Of a DNA stretch of 64,000 nt, positions 16,489 to 24,417 are shown one piece after another. The position numbers and the translations under genes were made by a program. The first letter of the stretch is position 1; each line of letters begins with the position of its first letter. Under the pieces are notes generated by a model, which saw only the letters and a list, made by a program, of their open reading frames with translations, had not been told where the DNA came from and searched no databases. Origin of the DNA: Paractinoplanes deccanensis (GTDB lineage: Bacteria; Actinomycetota; Actinomycetes; Mycobacteriales; Micromonosporaceae); the NCBI RefSeq assembly GCF_016862115.1, contig NZ_BOMI01000065.1, forward strand, positions 27,261 through 91,260, read 5' to 3'.

Positions 16489-16513
16489 GTTTGAGCGGCT
16501 GCCCGGTGGGAAA
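16489..16513 (+). promoter_or_regulatory. SigB/SigF-like promoter before the sigma-STAS gene
   Basis: GTTT at 16489-16492, a 15-base spacer, and GGGAAA at 16508-16513 resemble the general stress promoter pattern (GTTT-N14-17-GGGTAT) of SigB/SigF regulons. It lies 65 bp before the GTG of a sigma factor of that class, which suggests autoregulation. Two mismatches in the -10 keep this tentative. Confidence 0.35.
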
Positions 16514-16577
16514 CTGAGGGCACGCTGGTCGAAAACCCTCCGCCCTGTGTCCGCGGATTGACACCGGAGGAGAACGC

Positions 16578-17693
16578 GTGCCCGCGGACACCCAGCTCGA
16601 CAACCTCGACGAGTTCGCCGAGAAGTACGCCGCCGAACGCGACGCCGCCGACGAGTCGCACGCGCGCCGGCTGCGCGACGCGGCCATCGAGAAGCTGATG
16701 CCCCTCGCCGACCGTCTGGCCCGCCGCTACCGCCACGGCTCGCAGCCCGCCGACGACGTCACCCAGGTGGCCCGGCTGGGCCTGGTCAAGGCGGTGGAGC
16801 GCTACGACCCGGGGCGGGGCTCCTTCACCGCGTACGCGATCTCGGTCATCACCGGCGAGATCAAGCGGCACTTCCGGGACAACGGCTGGAACGTGCACGT
16901 CCCCCGCCGCCTCCAGGAGCTGGCGCTGGCGGTCAACCGGGCGCGGCAGGATCTGGCGGCGGAGCTGGGCCGGTGGCCGACCGAGCGGGAGATGGCCGAG
17001 CGGTGCGGCGTCGGCCTTCAGGACGTACGGGACGCGCTGGTCAGCGGCGCCGGCTATCGCGCCGTCTCGCTCAGCCGGCCCGTCGGCGAGGGCACCGGCG
17101 AGTTCGTGGACCTGTTCGGCGAGCCGGACAGCGCGATGGAGACGGTGCCCGACCGGCTGAGCCTGGCCGGCCTGCTCGGCCGGATGCCGGCGCGGGAACG
17201 GCACATCCTCGCGCTGCGCTTCCACGGCAACAAGACCCAACAGGAGATCGGCGAGGAGCTGGGCATCTCGCAGATGCACGTCTCCCGGCTGCTGAGCCGC
17301 GCCCTCGGCTGGCTGCGCGAGGCGATGCTCACCGACGGCGTGCCGCCCTGGCCGGGCGAGACCGACGAGGACGAGCGGCTCACGGTGGTGCCCGAGTTGC
17401 GCTCCGCCGGCCGTACGCGGGTGCGCGTCATCGGCGAGATCGACCGCGACACCGCACCCCGCCTGCGCACCGGCGTGCAGCCGGTGCTGACCCGCGTGGG
17501 CCCGGGCGAGACGGTCACGCTGGACCTGACCCGGGTCCCCCTGCTCGACGCGGCCGGCGTCGCGGCCCTGCTGGCCCTGCACCGCCTGGCCCGCGGCCGC
17601 CAGGTCCGGCTCACCATCGCCGGGGCGCAGCCCTTCGTCCGGCGGGTCGCCGAGATCGCGGGCCTCATGCCGCCCCGGGTCACGCCGGGCTGA
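16578..17693 (+). CDS. SigB/F/G-type sigma factor fused to a STAS domain
   Basis: 371 aa from a GTG preceded by GGAGGAG. Sigma regions 2 (about 38-105, PADDVTQVARLGLVKAVERYDPGRGSFTAYA), 3 (about 110-185, WPTEREMAERCGVGLQDVRDAL) and 4 (about 200-255, LALRFHGNKTQQEIGEELGISQMHVSRLLSRAL) are complete. Residues about 275-368 add a STAS domain (TRVRVIGEIDRDTAPRLR...TLDLTRVPLLDAAGVAALLALHRLARGRQVRLTIAG). In anti-anti-sigma proteins the motif is DSxG with a phosphorylated Ser; here it is D324-A325-A326-G327, so it cannot be phosphorylated there. The fusion may let the sigma factor dock an anti-sigma kinase or a stressosome-like partner in cis (inference). Confidence 0.88.
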   Translation: MPADTQLDNLDEFAEKYAAERDAADESHARRLRDAAIEKLMPLADRLARRYRHGSQPADDVTQVARLGLVKAVERYDPGRGSFTAYAISVITGEIKRHFRDNGWNVHVPRRLQELALAVNRARQDLAAELGRWPTEREMAERCGVGLQDVRDALVSGAGYRAVSLSRPVGEGTGEFVDLFGEPDSAMETVPDRLSLAGLLGRMPARERHILALRFHGNKTQQEIGEELGISQMHVSRLLSRALGWLREAMLTDGVPPWPGETDEDERLTVVPELRSAGRTRVRVIGEIDRDTAPRLRTGVQPVLTRVGPGETVTLDLTRVPLLDAAGVAALLALHRLARGRQVRLTIAGAQPFVRRVAEIAGLMPPRVTPG

Positions 17694-18438
17694 CCTCGCC
17701 GGGCAGGCGCAGGTGGGGGCCGCCGACCTGCATGCCGAGGGGCTCGGCACGGCCGCGGGGCTCCTCCCACTCCTCCTGGCGGCCGAGGGCGGTCAGGTCC
17801 AGGTAGCGGTATCCGTTGTGAAACTCCTCGATGCCCCGGCCGAAGGTCGAATAGGTGTGGAAGACGTCGTCGTCTACCCGCAGGAACGCGGAGATGCCGG
17901 GCATCTCGGTGCCGCGCATGTCGGCGGTCCAGGGGCCGCCGGTCCACGGGACGGTCAATTCCTCGCCGGTGCGGAAGTGGAGCACGACCGGGGCGACGCG
18001 GTCGTCGAGGGTGGCGTGGAAGTCGTAGTTGAAGTCGCTGCCGTGCGACGAGTACCAGGGAAAGGTCCACCCCATGCGGTCGCGGAACGCGGCGATCTCG
18101 TCGTACGGCGCCCGGGAGACGGCCACCAGCGTGGTGCCGCGGTCGTGCAGCTGGCGCAGGCCGCTGATGCCGTCGGCGGCCGACGCGCAGCTGGGGCACA
18201 TGTGGTCGGTGAACATGAAATGGTGCATGACGAGCTGGCGGCGCCCGTCGAACAGGTCGAGCAGGCTCGCCGTGCCGTCCGGGCCCTCGAAGGCGTACGC
18301 CTTGTCGATCCTGACCATCGGCAGGCGGCGGCGGTCGGCGTTGAGGCGGTCGCGGGCCTTGGTGAGCTCCTTCTCGCGGGCCAGCAGCTCCAGGCGCGCG
18401 GCGAGCCACTGTTCGCGTGAGACGATCTCGGGGTTCAT
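17680..18438 (-). CDS. DUF899 thioredoxin-like protein
   Basis: 252 aa. It starts EIVSREQWLAARLELLAREKELTKARDRLNADRRRLPMV, the DUF899 N-terminal signature. A thioredoxin-like domain follows with HHFMFTDHMCPSCASAADGI (CxxC) and FPWYSSHGSDFNYDFHATLD. Family members are predicted redox proteins of unknown substrate and often sit beside ArsR/SRPBCC pairs. It overlaps the ArsR gene by 4 bp as the third gene of that operon, and converges on the sigma gene with 14 bp overlap. Confidence 0.85.
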   Translation of the reverse strand: MNPEIVSREQWLAARLELLAREKELTKARDRLNADRRRLPMVRIDKAYAFEGPDGTASLLDLFDGRRQLVMHHFMFTDHMCPSCASAADGISGLRQLHDRGTTLVAVSRAPYDEIAAFRDRMGWTFPWYSSHGSDFNYDFHATLDDRVAPVVLHFRTGEELTVPWTGGPWTADMRGTEMPGISAFLRVDDDVFHTYSTFGRGIEEFHNGYRYLDLTALGRQEEWEEPRGRAEPLGMQVGGPHLRLPGEVSPA

Positions 18439-18764
18439 CGCAGGGTCTCCTTCAGGGTGGCCAGCGGGCCGTCCCAGTCGCGGGCGAGCGCGGCGAGGAA
18501 CTGCTGGGCCACCTTCATCGGTGCGGAGTTGACGCGGTATCGGACGCGCCGCCGCTCACCCGGCTCGGCGATGACCAGTTCGGCCTCGGCGAGCAGGGTG
18601 AGGTGCTTGGCGATGGCCTGCCGGCTGATCGGCAGGCGGGCGGCCAGGTCGGTCGCGGTGGCGGGGCCGCCGGCGGCCAGCGCCGCGACGATCTCGCGGC
18701 GGGTCGGGTCGGCCAGTGCGGTGAAGACCTCCTGCGCGACCGCCTCCGGGTCAGAGGCGGCCAT
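18435..18764 (-). CDS. ArsR-family winged-helix repressor
   Basis: 109 aa. The winged helix is VFTALADPTRREIVAALAAGG then ATATDLAARLPISRQAIAKHLTLLAEAELV followed by the wing EPGERRRVRYRVN. There are no metal-binding Cys, so it is probably a non-metal ArsR of the type paired with SRPBCC proteins. It overlaps both neighbours (14 bp with the SRPBCC gene, 4 bp with DUF899), so all three are one operon. The twin palindromes before the operon are its likely binding sites. Confidence 0.87.
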   Translation of the reverse strand: MAASDPEAVAQEVFTALADPTRREIVAALAAGGPATATDLAARLPISRQAIAKHLTLLAEAELVIAEPGERRRVRYRVNSAPMKVAQQFLAALARDWDGPLATLKETLR

Positions 18765-19185
18765 CGAGGTACGCGACCAGCTCGCCCAGCTCGCTCGTCC
18801 AGCCGCCGGTGTTGCCGTCGAACGCCGTCTTGTGCGCGTCGCCGGGCAGCTGGGCGAAGCCGCTCTCCACCATGGTCAGCGTGGTGCCGTCGCCCGCGGC
18901 CTCGAGGGTGAACTCCACATAGGTGCGCCGCGGGTCGCCCTCGGGCAGGCCGTAGATGGACCACGTGTAGCCGAGCACGTGCGGCGGCTCGAGCCGCTCG
19001 ATGGTGAGCGTGGCCGCGTCGCCGCTCGACCAGGCGAGCTTGATGAGCCCGCCGACGCGCAGGTCGACCTCGGCGCTGTTGCCGAACCAGGTGCCCAGGC
19101 CCTGGGCGGTGGTCAGCGCCTCCCACACCCGCGGGACGGGCTGGGCCAGCTCGAGGGTGCGCTCGATCCGATCGGGGAATGCCAT
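18751..19185 (-). CDS. SRPBCC/AHSA1 (START-like) domain protein
   Basis: 144 aa, one complete AHSA1-type START domain: IERTLELAQPVPRVWEALTTAQGLGTWFG, LEPPHVLGYTWSIYG, RTYVEFTLEAAGDGTTLTMVESGF and GGWTSELGELVAYLDGRL. It likely binds a small hydrophobic ligand in the cytosol. It is the first gene of the SRPBCC-ArsR-DUF899 operon with a strong GGAGG site. The operator palindrome lies directly before that ribosome site. Confidence 0.83.
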   Translation of the reverse strand: MAFPDRIERTLELAQPVPRVWEALTTAQGLGTWFGNSAEVDLRVGGLIKLAWSSGDAATLTIERLEPPHVLGYTWSIYGLPEGDPRRTYVEFTLEAAGDGTTLTMVESGFAQLPGDAHKTAFDGNTGGWTSELGELVAYLDGRL

Positions 19186-19195
19186 CGTCGCCTCC

Positions 19196-19219
19196 TATAG
19201 CAACCAGTTGGTTGCTATA
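19196..19219. promoter_or_regulatory. Perfect palindrome, probable ArsR operator O1
   Basis: 10-bp arms TATAGCAACC and GGTTGCTATA around AGTT form a perfect 24-bp palindrome. It abuts the ribosome binding site of the SRPBCC gene on the minus strand, so binding would block transcription of the SRPBCC-ArsR-DUF899 operon. Confidence 0.7.
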
Positions 19220-19223
19220 GACG

Positions 19224-22200
19224 TTATAGCAACCGACTGGTTGCGTCCAGGGGTAGCGTGATGACAAACAGCGAACCGCCCTGCGGGGCCGGCTCGTAGC
19301 CGAGGTCGCCGCCGTTGGCGCGGGCCAGCTCCCGGACGATGTAGAGGCCCAGGCCGGTGCCCTTGACCGTGCGGGCGGTGCACTCGGCGCGGGCGAAGCG
19401 GCTGAACAGGTGGGGCCGCAGCTCCTCCGGCACGCCGGGCCCGTTGTCGTGCACCACGATGCGGGCCGTCGAGCCCCGGGCCTCGGCGGTCAGCGCGGTG
19501 GCGCCGCCGCCGTACTTCGCGGCGTTCGAGATCAGGTTGGTCAGCATCTGGCTGAGATGGCCCGGCTGCACCGACGCGACCAGCCCCTCGGGGCACTCCA
19601 GGCGCACCCGGGCCCGGCTCGACACCCCGAAGCGGTCCATGGCGCGCACCCCGGGATCGGGCGCGGTGAGCACCGCCTCCAGGTGCGAGCGGACGTCGAC
19701 CGGCTCGGGAGCCGCGGTCAGCTTGCCGGCGTCGACGGTCACCATCGCCAGCACCTCCCGGACGATGCCGTCGAGCAGGTGGGCGTTGCGGTCGACGGCC
19801 TGCAGCATCGCGCGCTGGCGCTCGGCGGGCAGCACGTCCCAGGCGTCGGTGAGCGTCTCGGTGTAGCCCAGGATCGACGACAGCGGGTTGCCGATCTCGT
19901 GGCCGAGCATGCCGATCAGGTCCTGCTTGAGCTGGTTGGCTGCCTCCAGCTGCTGGTTGCGCTCGGCCAGGTCGGCGATCGCGGCGTCGCGGGCCCGCTC
20001 GGCCTCGCGGCTCGCCGTGATATCGGTGTTGAGCGAGAGGATGGCGACCGGGTTGCCCTCCGAGTCGTACTGCACGGCCTTGCGGGACAGCACCGTCAGC
20101 CGGCGGCCGTCGGCGCGCCGGTGCTCGATCGTGCCGGCCCACAGCCCGTCGCGCAGCAGCGTCTCGGTGACCGACTCGCGGTTCTCCCCGCCCGTCCACT
20201 CGGTGCCGAGCAGGCGGTCCAGCACCTGGCCGATCGCGGTCTCCGCCGGCCAGCCGTAGACGCGCTCCGCGGCCGGGTTCCAGTAGAGGACGTGCCCGGT
20301 CAGGTCGCGCACGATGACCGCGTCCTGGGTGAGGTCGAGCAGCTGGGCACGCTGGCGGAGCTGCTCGTCGATCGCCCGGCGCGCGGTCACGTCCTGCACC
20401 TGCGTGACCAGGTAGAGCGGGCGGCCGGCCTCGTCCCGTACCACCGTGCCGTGGATCTGCACCCAGACGGTGTGGCCGCCGGCGTGCCGGTAGCGCTCGG
20501 AGACCTTGACCGTGTCGGCGTCGCCGCCGCTGAGCTCCAGCAGGTGACGGTCGGTCTCGGCGTGGCTCGCCGGGTGGTGCAGGTGGTGCACCAGCCGGCC
20601 GGTGAGCTCGACGGCGGAATAGCCGGTGATGGCCGCCATGGCGGAGTTGGCCTGGAGCACGGTGCCGAGGCTCTCCGGCATCAGGCTGATCAGCAGCATG
20701 CCGAGCGGGCTGTTGTCGAACGCCGAGCGGAAGCGCGCCTCGCTGTGCTGGAGCAGGGCCACCGCCTCGGCGTGCCGCAGCACACCGGCGAGCGCGTCGG
20801 CGAGCAGGGTCAGCTGCTGCGCGTCGGCGTCGTCGAAGGCGTACGGCCGCCCGCTGGAGACCGTGAGGACGCCCAGCGGCTCGCCGTCGACCAGCAACGG
20901 CGCGCTGACCAGCGAGCGCATCCCGAGCTCCTGGCACATCTCCCGCTGCACCCGCGGATCGGTAGCGGTGTCGTCGGACCGCAGGGTCTTGCGCGTCCGG
21001 ACGACCAGGCCGGCCAGCGACCCGTCGATCGGCGCCGCGAAGAGCTCCCGGTTCGCCAGCGAGCCCGCCCCGGCGGCGTCGCGCAGCACCGTGCCGTCGA
21101 CGAGCCCGACCACGCAGCCGTCACCGGCGATCGCCGTCAGGGTGCGCTCGGCGAGCAGGCGCAGGGCCTTGCCCCGGTCGGAGGCGGCCGCGGCCACCTC
21201 GCGCTGGATGCTGATCGTGGTGCGCAGGCGGTACGTCTCGCGCGCCGCCTGCGCGTCGGCCTGGTCCTGGCTGCGCCGCTCCACGTCGATGTCGACCATC
21301 TGCAGCAGGAAGTGCAGCGGGCGGCCGTCGTCGTCGCGCAGCAGCACGGCCGAGAGCATGCACCACACCCACGACCCGTCCTTGCGGATGTAGCGCTTCT
21401 GCAGGCGGATGCTGTGCGCCTCCCCGGCGATCATCCGGGTGACCATGTCGAGCGTCGCGTCCAAATCGGCCGGATGGATGATCGAGTGGTAGTTGCCGGC
21501 GAGCAGCTCGTCCGGCTCGTAGCCGGTGATCGCCGCGACGGCGTTGTTGACGCGCAGCCACGAGCCGTCGAGCCCGACCAGGGCCACGCCGATCGGCGAC
21601 GACTCGACCATCGAGCGGAAGCGGGCCTCGACGCGGTCCGCGCTCACGGCGCCGGCGGTGTCCAGCCGCGCCTGGGCACGGGCCTCGCGGGCGCGGTTCT
21701 CGGTCTCCGCCAGCCGGGCGGCCAGCTCGCACTCGGCGGCCGCGGCCAGGTCCTCGAGGGTCGACAGCTCGTCGGCCGTCCACTCGCGGGGAACGACGTC
21801 GACGACGCAGAAGGCGCCGAGCGTCTCGCCGCGCGGCGACCGCAGCGGGAAGCCCGCGTACGCGGCAACGCCCAGCTCGGTGACCGCGGCGCGGTCGCGG
21901 ACGCGGCCGTCCGACCGGGCGTCGGTGACGATGAGCGGCGCGTCCGACTCCACCACGTGCCGGCAGGGTGCGTGCGCCAGCGGGCTGTCCGGCCGCTCGT
22001 CGCGCCGCTCGCCCACGGCCCGCTGTGCGGGCACACCCGCCGGGCCGAGCTCGCTTTCCCGCGTGGGCACGCCCGCCGGGCCGAGTTCGCTTTCCCGCGT
22101 GGGCACGCCCACCGTGCTCAGGAAGACCTGGCGGCTGTCGCCGATCAGCGAGATCGCGGCGACCGGGGCACCGGCCAGGCGCGCGGCCAGCCGGGTGAGC

Positions 22201-22328
22201 CGATCGAGCACGGGGGTGCCGTGCGACGGGCCGTTCATCAGCCCGGTGGCCCGCAGCGCGCGGAGCCGTGCCGGGTCGGTCAGCCTGTCCGAGCCGCCCA
22301 CTGCGGGGCCGGGGTGCCGCGAAGCCAT
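19224..22328 (-). CDS. Soluble multi-sensor histidine kinase (GAF-PAS-GAF-PAS-PAS-HisKA-HATPase)
   Basis: 1034 aa from the ATG at 22328. No transmembrane segment is seen. In order: GAF1 (about 30-205, with CRHVVESDAPLIVTDARSDGRV), PAS1 (about 235-345, ESSPIGVALVGLDGSWLRVNNAVAAITGY), GAF2 (about 360-515), PAS2 (about 525-640), PAS3 (about 655-765), HisKA (H810 in GMLGHEIGNPLSSILGY) and HATPase (N box NLISNAAKYGGG, G1 DNGPGVP, G2 GTGLGLYIV). No receiver or response regulator gene is nearby. A 12-residue duplication lies in GAF1. A WhiG/FliA-like promoter ends a few bases before the start codon, so the mRNA may be leaderless. Confidence 0.87.
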   Translation of the reverse strand: MASRHPGPAVGGSDRLTDPARLRALRATGLMNGPSHGTPVLDRLTRLAARLAGAPVAAISLIGDSRQVFLSTVGVPTRESELGPAGVPTRESELGPAGVPAQRAVGERRDERPDSPLAHAPCRHVVESDAPLIVTDARSDGRVRDRAAVTELGVAAYAGFPLRSPRGETLGAFCVVDVVPREWTADELSTLEDLAAAAECELAARLAETENRAREARAQARLDTAGAVSADRVEARFRSMVESSPIGVALVGLDGSWLRVNNAVAAITGYEPDELLAGNYHSIIHPADLDATLDMVTRMIAGEAHSIRLQKRYIRKDGSWVWCMLSAVLLRDDDGRPLHFLLQMVDIDVERRSQDQADAQAARETYRLRTTISIQREVAAAASDRGKALRLLAERTLTAIAGDGCVVGLVDGTVLRDAAGAGSLANRELFAAPIDGSLAGLVVRTRKTLRSDDTATDPRVQREMCQELGMRSLVSAPLLVDGEPLGVLTVSSGRPYAFDDADAQQLTLLADALAGVLRHAEAVALLQHSEARFRSAFDNSPLGMLLISLMPESLGTVLQANSAMAAITGYSAVELTGRLVHHLHHPASHAETDRHLLELSGGDADTVKVSERYRHAGGHTVWVQIHGTVVRDEAGRPLYLVTQVQDVTARRAIDEQLRQRAQLLDLTQDAVIVRDLTGHVLYWNPAAERVYGWPAETAIGQVLDRLLGTEWTGGENRESVTETLLRDGLWAGTIEHRRADGRRLTVLSRKAVQYDSEGNPVAILSLNTDITASREAERARDAAIADLAERNQQLEAANQLKQDLIGMLGHEIGNPLSSILGYTETLTDAWDVLPAERQRAMLQAVDRNAHLLDGIVREVLAMVTVDAGKLTAAPEPVDVRSHLEAVLTAPDPGVRAMDRFGVSSRARVRLECPEGLVASVQPGHLSQMLTNLISNAAKYGGGATALTAEARGSTARIVVHDNGPGVPEELRPHLFSRFARAECTARTVKGTGLGLYIVRELARANGGDLGYEPAPQGGSLFVITLPLDATSRLL
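19225..19244. promoter_or_regulatory. Second, weaker copy of the operator (O2)
   Basis: TATAGCAACC-(GACT)-GGTTGC repeats the O1 sequence with the right arm shortened to six matching bases. Centre-to-centre distance to O1 is about 29 bp, close to three helical turns. It overlaps the last codons of the histidine kinase gene. Confidence 0.6.
22029..22116. repeat. 36-bp in-frame tandem duplication inside the kinase GAF1 domain
   Basis: Two copies of a 36-bp unit (22029-22064 and 22065-22100, two base differences) and the start of a third (22101-22116). It encodes GVPTRESELGPA twice, then GVP. It sits in the GAF loop between the ISLIGDSRQVFLSTVGVP strand and the SPLAHAPCRHVV segment. Confidence 0.9.
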
Positions 22329-22335
22329 GCCGGGT

Positions 22336-22364
22336 CTATCGGTCGCACCGCATGCCACCTTGAG
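22336..22364 (-). promoter_or_regulatory. WhiG/FliA-like promoter of the multi-sensor kinase
   Basis: On the minus strand CTCAA is followed, 17 bases after CTCA, by ACCGATAG, close to the -10 GCCGATAA of the WhiG/FliA sigma class. The kinase ATG follows 7 bases after the -10, at about the expected transcription start. Confidence 0.4.
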
Positions 22365-22380
22365 GCAACCCGGCCGCAAC

Positions 22381-22410
22381 AAAAAAGAGCCCGGCCGAGC
22401 ACAGCCGGGC
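22381..22410 (-). terminator. Rho-independent terminator of the 52-aa gene
   Basis: Read on the minus strand, GCCCGGC-(loop)-GCCGGGC is followed by CTC and a run of six T (22386 down to 22381). It lies 15 bp beyond the stop codon of the small gene at 22425-22583 and separates it from the kinase gene. Confidence 0.75.
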
Positions 22411-22424
22411 CCCTCTCGCGCAGT

Positions 22425-22583
22425 TCAGGGGAGCTTCACGTCGCTGTTGCCGTGGAAGTCCTGCGGCTCGCCCTCGCCGCCGGCCTCCGGGTCACGGTGG
22501 CCCAGCGCGGTCTCGCCCGGCAGCTCCTCGACGCGCTCCTTGGCCAGCTCCTCGAGCTCTTCACGCTTCTCGGCGTCGCTCAT
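22425..22583 (-). CDS. 52-aa acidic small protein
   Basis: It starts MSDAEKREELEELAKERVEE and ends DFHGNSDVKLP; very acidic, with an N-terminal amphipathic helix and a Gly/Pro/Glu middle. The ribosome site is near perfect (AGGAGG 7 bp before the ATG) and a terminator follows, so this is a real monocistronic gene despite its size. I do not recognise a family with a known role. Confidence 0.75.
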   Translation of the reverse strand: MSDAEKREELEELAKERVEELPGETALGHRDPEAGGEGEPQDFHGNSDVKLP

Positions 22584-22751
22584 GACGTACCTCCTGCTTG
22601 ATCTTGATCTTGATCAGTACGAGGTCGAAACTACCCCCGCGGAGCGGCCCTGAACCGGCCCCGAGACGGGCGTCACGTCGCCGACCGGACAACGATCAAG
22701 CTCGATGTCATGGAACGATGGCTGAACCTGTTTCCGACCCCGGAGGACGAC

Positions 22752-24311
22752 ATGTCCGTTTCGACTCCGACGCGTCGCAAGGTCGCCGTCCGAGCCGGCA
22801 TTGCGCTCGCCACCCTGTCCGCCGTCATCGCCGCTCCCCTGCCCGCCGTCGCCGCCCCGGCGGCCGCGCCCTCACTCAGCTGGTCCGCCTGCACCGAGGA
22901 GGACCTCGCCGGCTATCAGTGCGCGACCACCGAGGTGCCGCTCGACCACGACCGGCCCGGCGGCCCCACCACCACGATCGCGCTCGCCCGCCGCCCGGCC
23001 GGCGACCCCGCCCAGCGCATCGGCACCATCTTCGTCAACCCGGGCGGCCCCGGCGGCGCCGGCCGCTTCATGGCCACGATCGCCGGCCAGCTCGTCTCGG
23101 CCGACGTGCTCGCCCGCTTCGACATCGTCGGCTTCGACCCGCGCGGCATCGGGGCGAGCGACCCGTTGCAGTGCTTCGCCACCGACGCCGAGGCCGAGGC
23201 TCTCCTGGCGCAGATGAAGTACGTGCCGCTGAGCAAACAGGACATCGCGAGCACGCTGCGCGCCAACTACGCGTACACGGAGGGCTGCAAGCGCAACGCC
23301 GGCCCGCTGCTCGAGCACATGAGCACGCTCAACGTGGCGAAGGACCTCGACCTGCTGCGCCGGCGCGTCGGCGACGCCAAGCTGTCGTACATCGGCTACT
23401 CGTACGGCACGCACCTCGGCGCCACCTACGTGAACCTCTTCCCGGGCAAGGTGCGCGCGGTCGTGCTCGACGGCAACGTCGACCCGGACCAGCGCGCCAA
23501 CCGCCGGCTGGCCAACAAGTTCGACCGGGCCGGCGGCTTCGAGCTGGCGCTCGACGGGTTCCTGCGCGCCTGCGACGCGGCCGGTCCCGCCTGCGCGCTC
23601 TCCGGCGACGCCCGGGCGAAGTACGAGAAGGTGCGGCTCCGCTTCCGGCAGGGCCCGGTCACGCTCCCCGGCTACGGCGTGGTCACCATCGACGACCTCA
23701 CCAGCTTCGTCTCGTCGACCATGTACGACGTCGCGGCGTTCCCCGAGGCTGCCGAGGTGCTGCGGCTCGCGTACGACACCATCACCGGGGCGCCCGCGGT
23801 CCTCAAGGCCCCCACCAGGGATCTGAAGGCGGTGCCCGCCCGCGGTGGCATGCCGGACGCGTACTCGTACACCGGCAACGACGCCTTCTTCGCCGTGAAC
23901 TGCGCCGACGCTCCGCTGCCGCGCAACCCGGCGCTCTACCCCGGCTTCGCCAAGGTCTTCGAGGCCGCGCATCCCACCTTCGGGCGCGCGGAGGCGTTCG
24001 GTGAGGTCGGCTGCGCCAACTGGCCGCGCGTCACCGAGCGCTACGCCGGCCCGTGGGACCGCAAGACGTCGGCGACGGTCCTGCTGGTCAACCCGACGTA
24101 CGACCCGGCGACCCGCTACGACTTCGCCCGCCGGATGGAGCGCGAGCTGGGCAACGCCCGCCTGCTCACGATGACCGGCTTCGGCCACACGAGCAGCTTC
24201 AGCGCGTGCGTCACCGACTGGTACACGAAGTACCTGATCGCCGGCACCGTGCCGCCGAAGGGCACGGTCTGCGAGCAGGACCGCGCGCCGTTCCCCGCGG
24301 CGAACTCTTAG
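22752..24311 (+). CDS. Secreted S33-type peptidase (tripeptidyl aminopeptidase-like)
   Basis: 519 aa. The ATG at 22752 follows GGAGGA, and the residues after it form a signal peptide (RRKVAVRAGIALATLSAVIAAPLPAVAAP). The alpha/beta hydrolase core has NPGGPGGAG (oxyanion), DPRGIGASDPLQC and nucleophile elbow YIGYSYGTHLGATY. The TAP-like C-terminal domain carries LLVNPTYDPATRY (Asp) and MTGFGHTSS (His). Such enzymes are exported and release N-terminal peptides or hydrolyse esters outside the cell. Cys pairs (CTEED/YQCATT, CAD/CANW) fit the exported fold. It appears to be transcribed alone. Confidence 0.87.
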   Translation: MSVSTPTRRKVAVRAGIALATLSAVIAAPLPAVAAPAAAPSLSWSACTEEDLAGYQCATTEVPLDHDRPGGPTTTIALARRPAGDPAQRIGTIFVNPGGPGGAGRFMATIAGQLVSADVLARFDIVGFDPRGIGASDPLQCFATDAEAEALLAQMKYVPLSKQDIASTLRANYAYTEGCKRNAGPLLEHMSTLNVAKDLDLLRRRVGDAKLSYIGYSYGTHLGATYVNLFPGKVRAVVLDGNVDPDQRANRRLANKFDRAGGFELALDGFLRACDAAGPACALSGDARAKYEKVRLRFRQGPVTLPGYGVVTIDDLTSFVSSTMYDVAAFPEAAEVLRLAYDTITGAPAVLKAPTRDLKAVPARGGMPDAYSYTGNDAFFAVNCADAPLPRNPALYPGFAKVFEAAHPTFGRAEAFGEVGCANWPRVTERYAGPWDRKTSATVLLVNPTYDPATRYDFARRMERELGNARLLTMTGFGHTSSFSACVTDWYTKYLIAGTVPPKGTVCEQDRAPFPAANS

Positions 24312-24417
24312 GGTGCATCCCGGACAATGCCGGCGGGCGTCCGCGCCGCATCGGCGCTATCAGAGCTCGTTCGTGCCGGTGGCGCCGGACGCCTTCGGCC
24401 GGGACTAGCCTGCGTGG

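Noticed and set aside
19410..22601. 1063-codon plus-strand open frame opposite the multi-sensor kinase
   Set aside because: Antisense shadow of the kinase; no recognisable domains and it runs through the small gene and its terminator.
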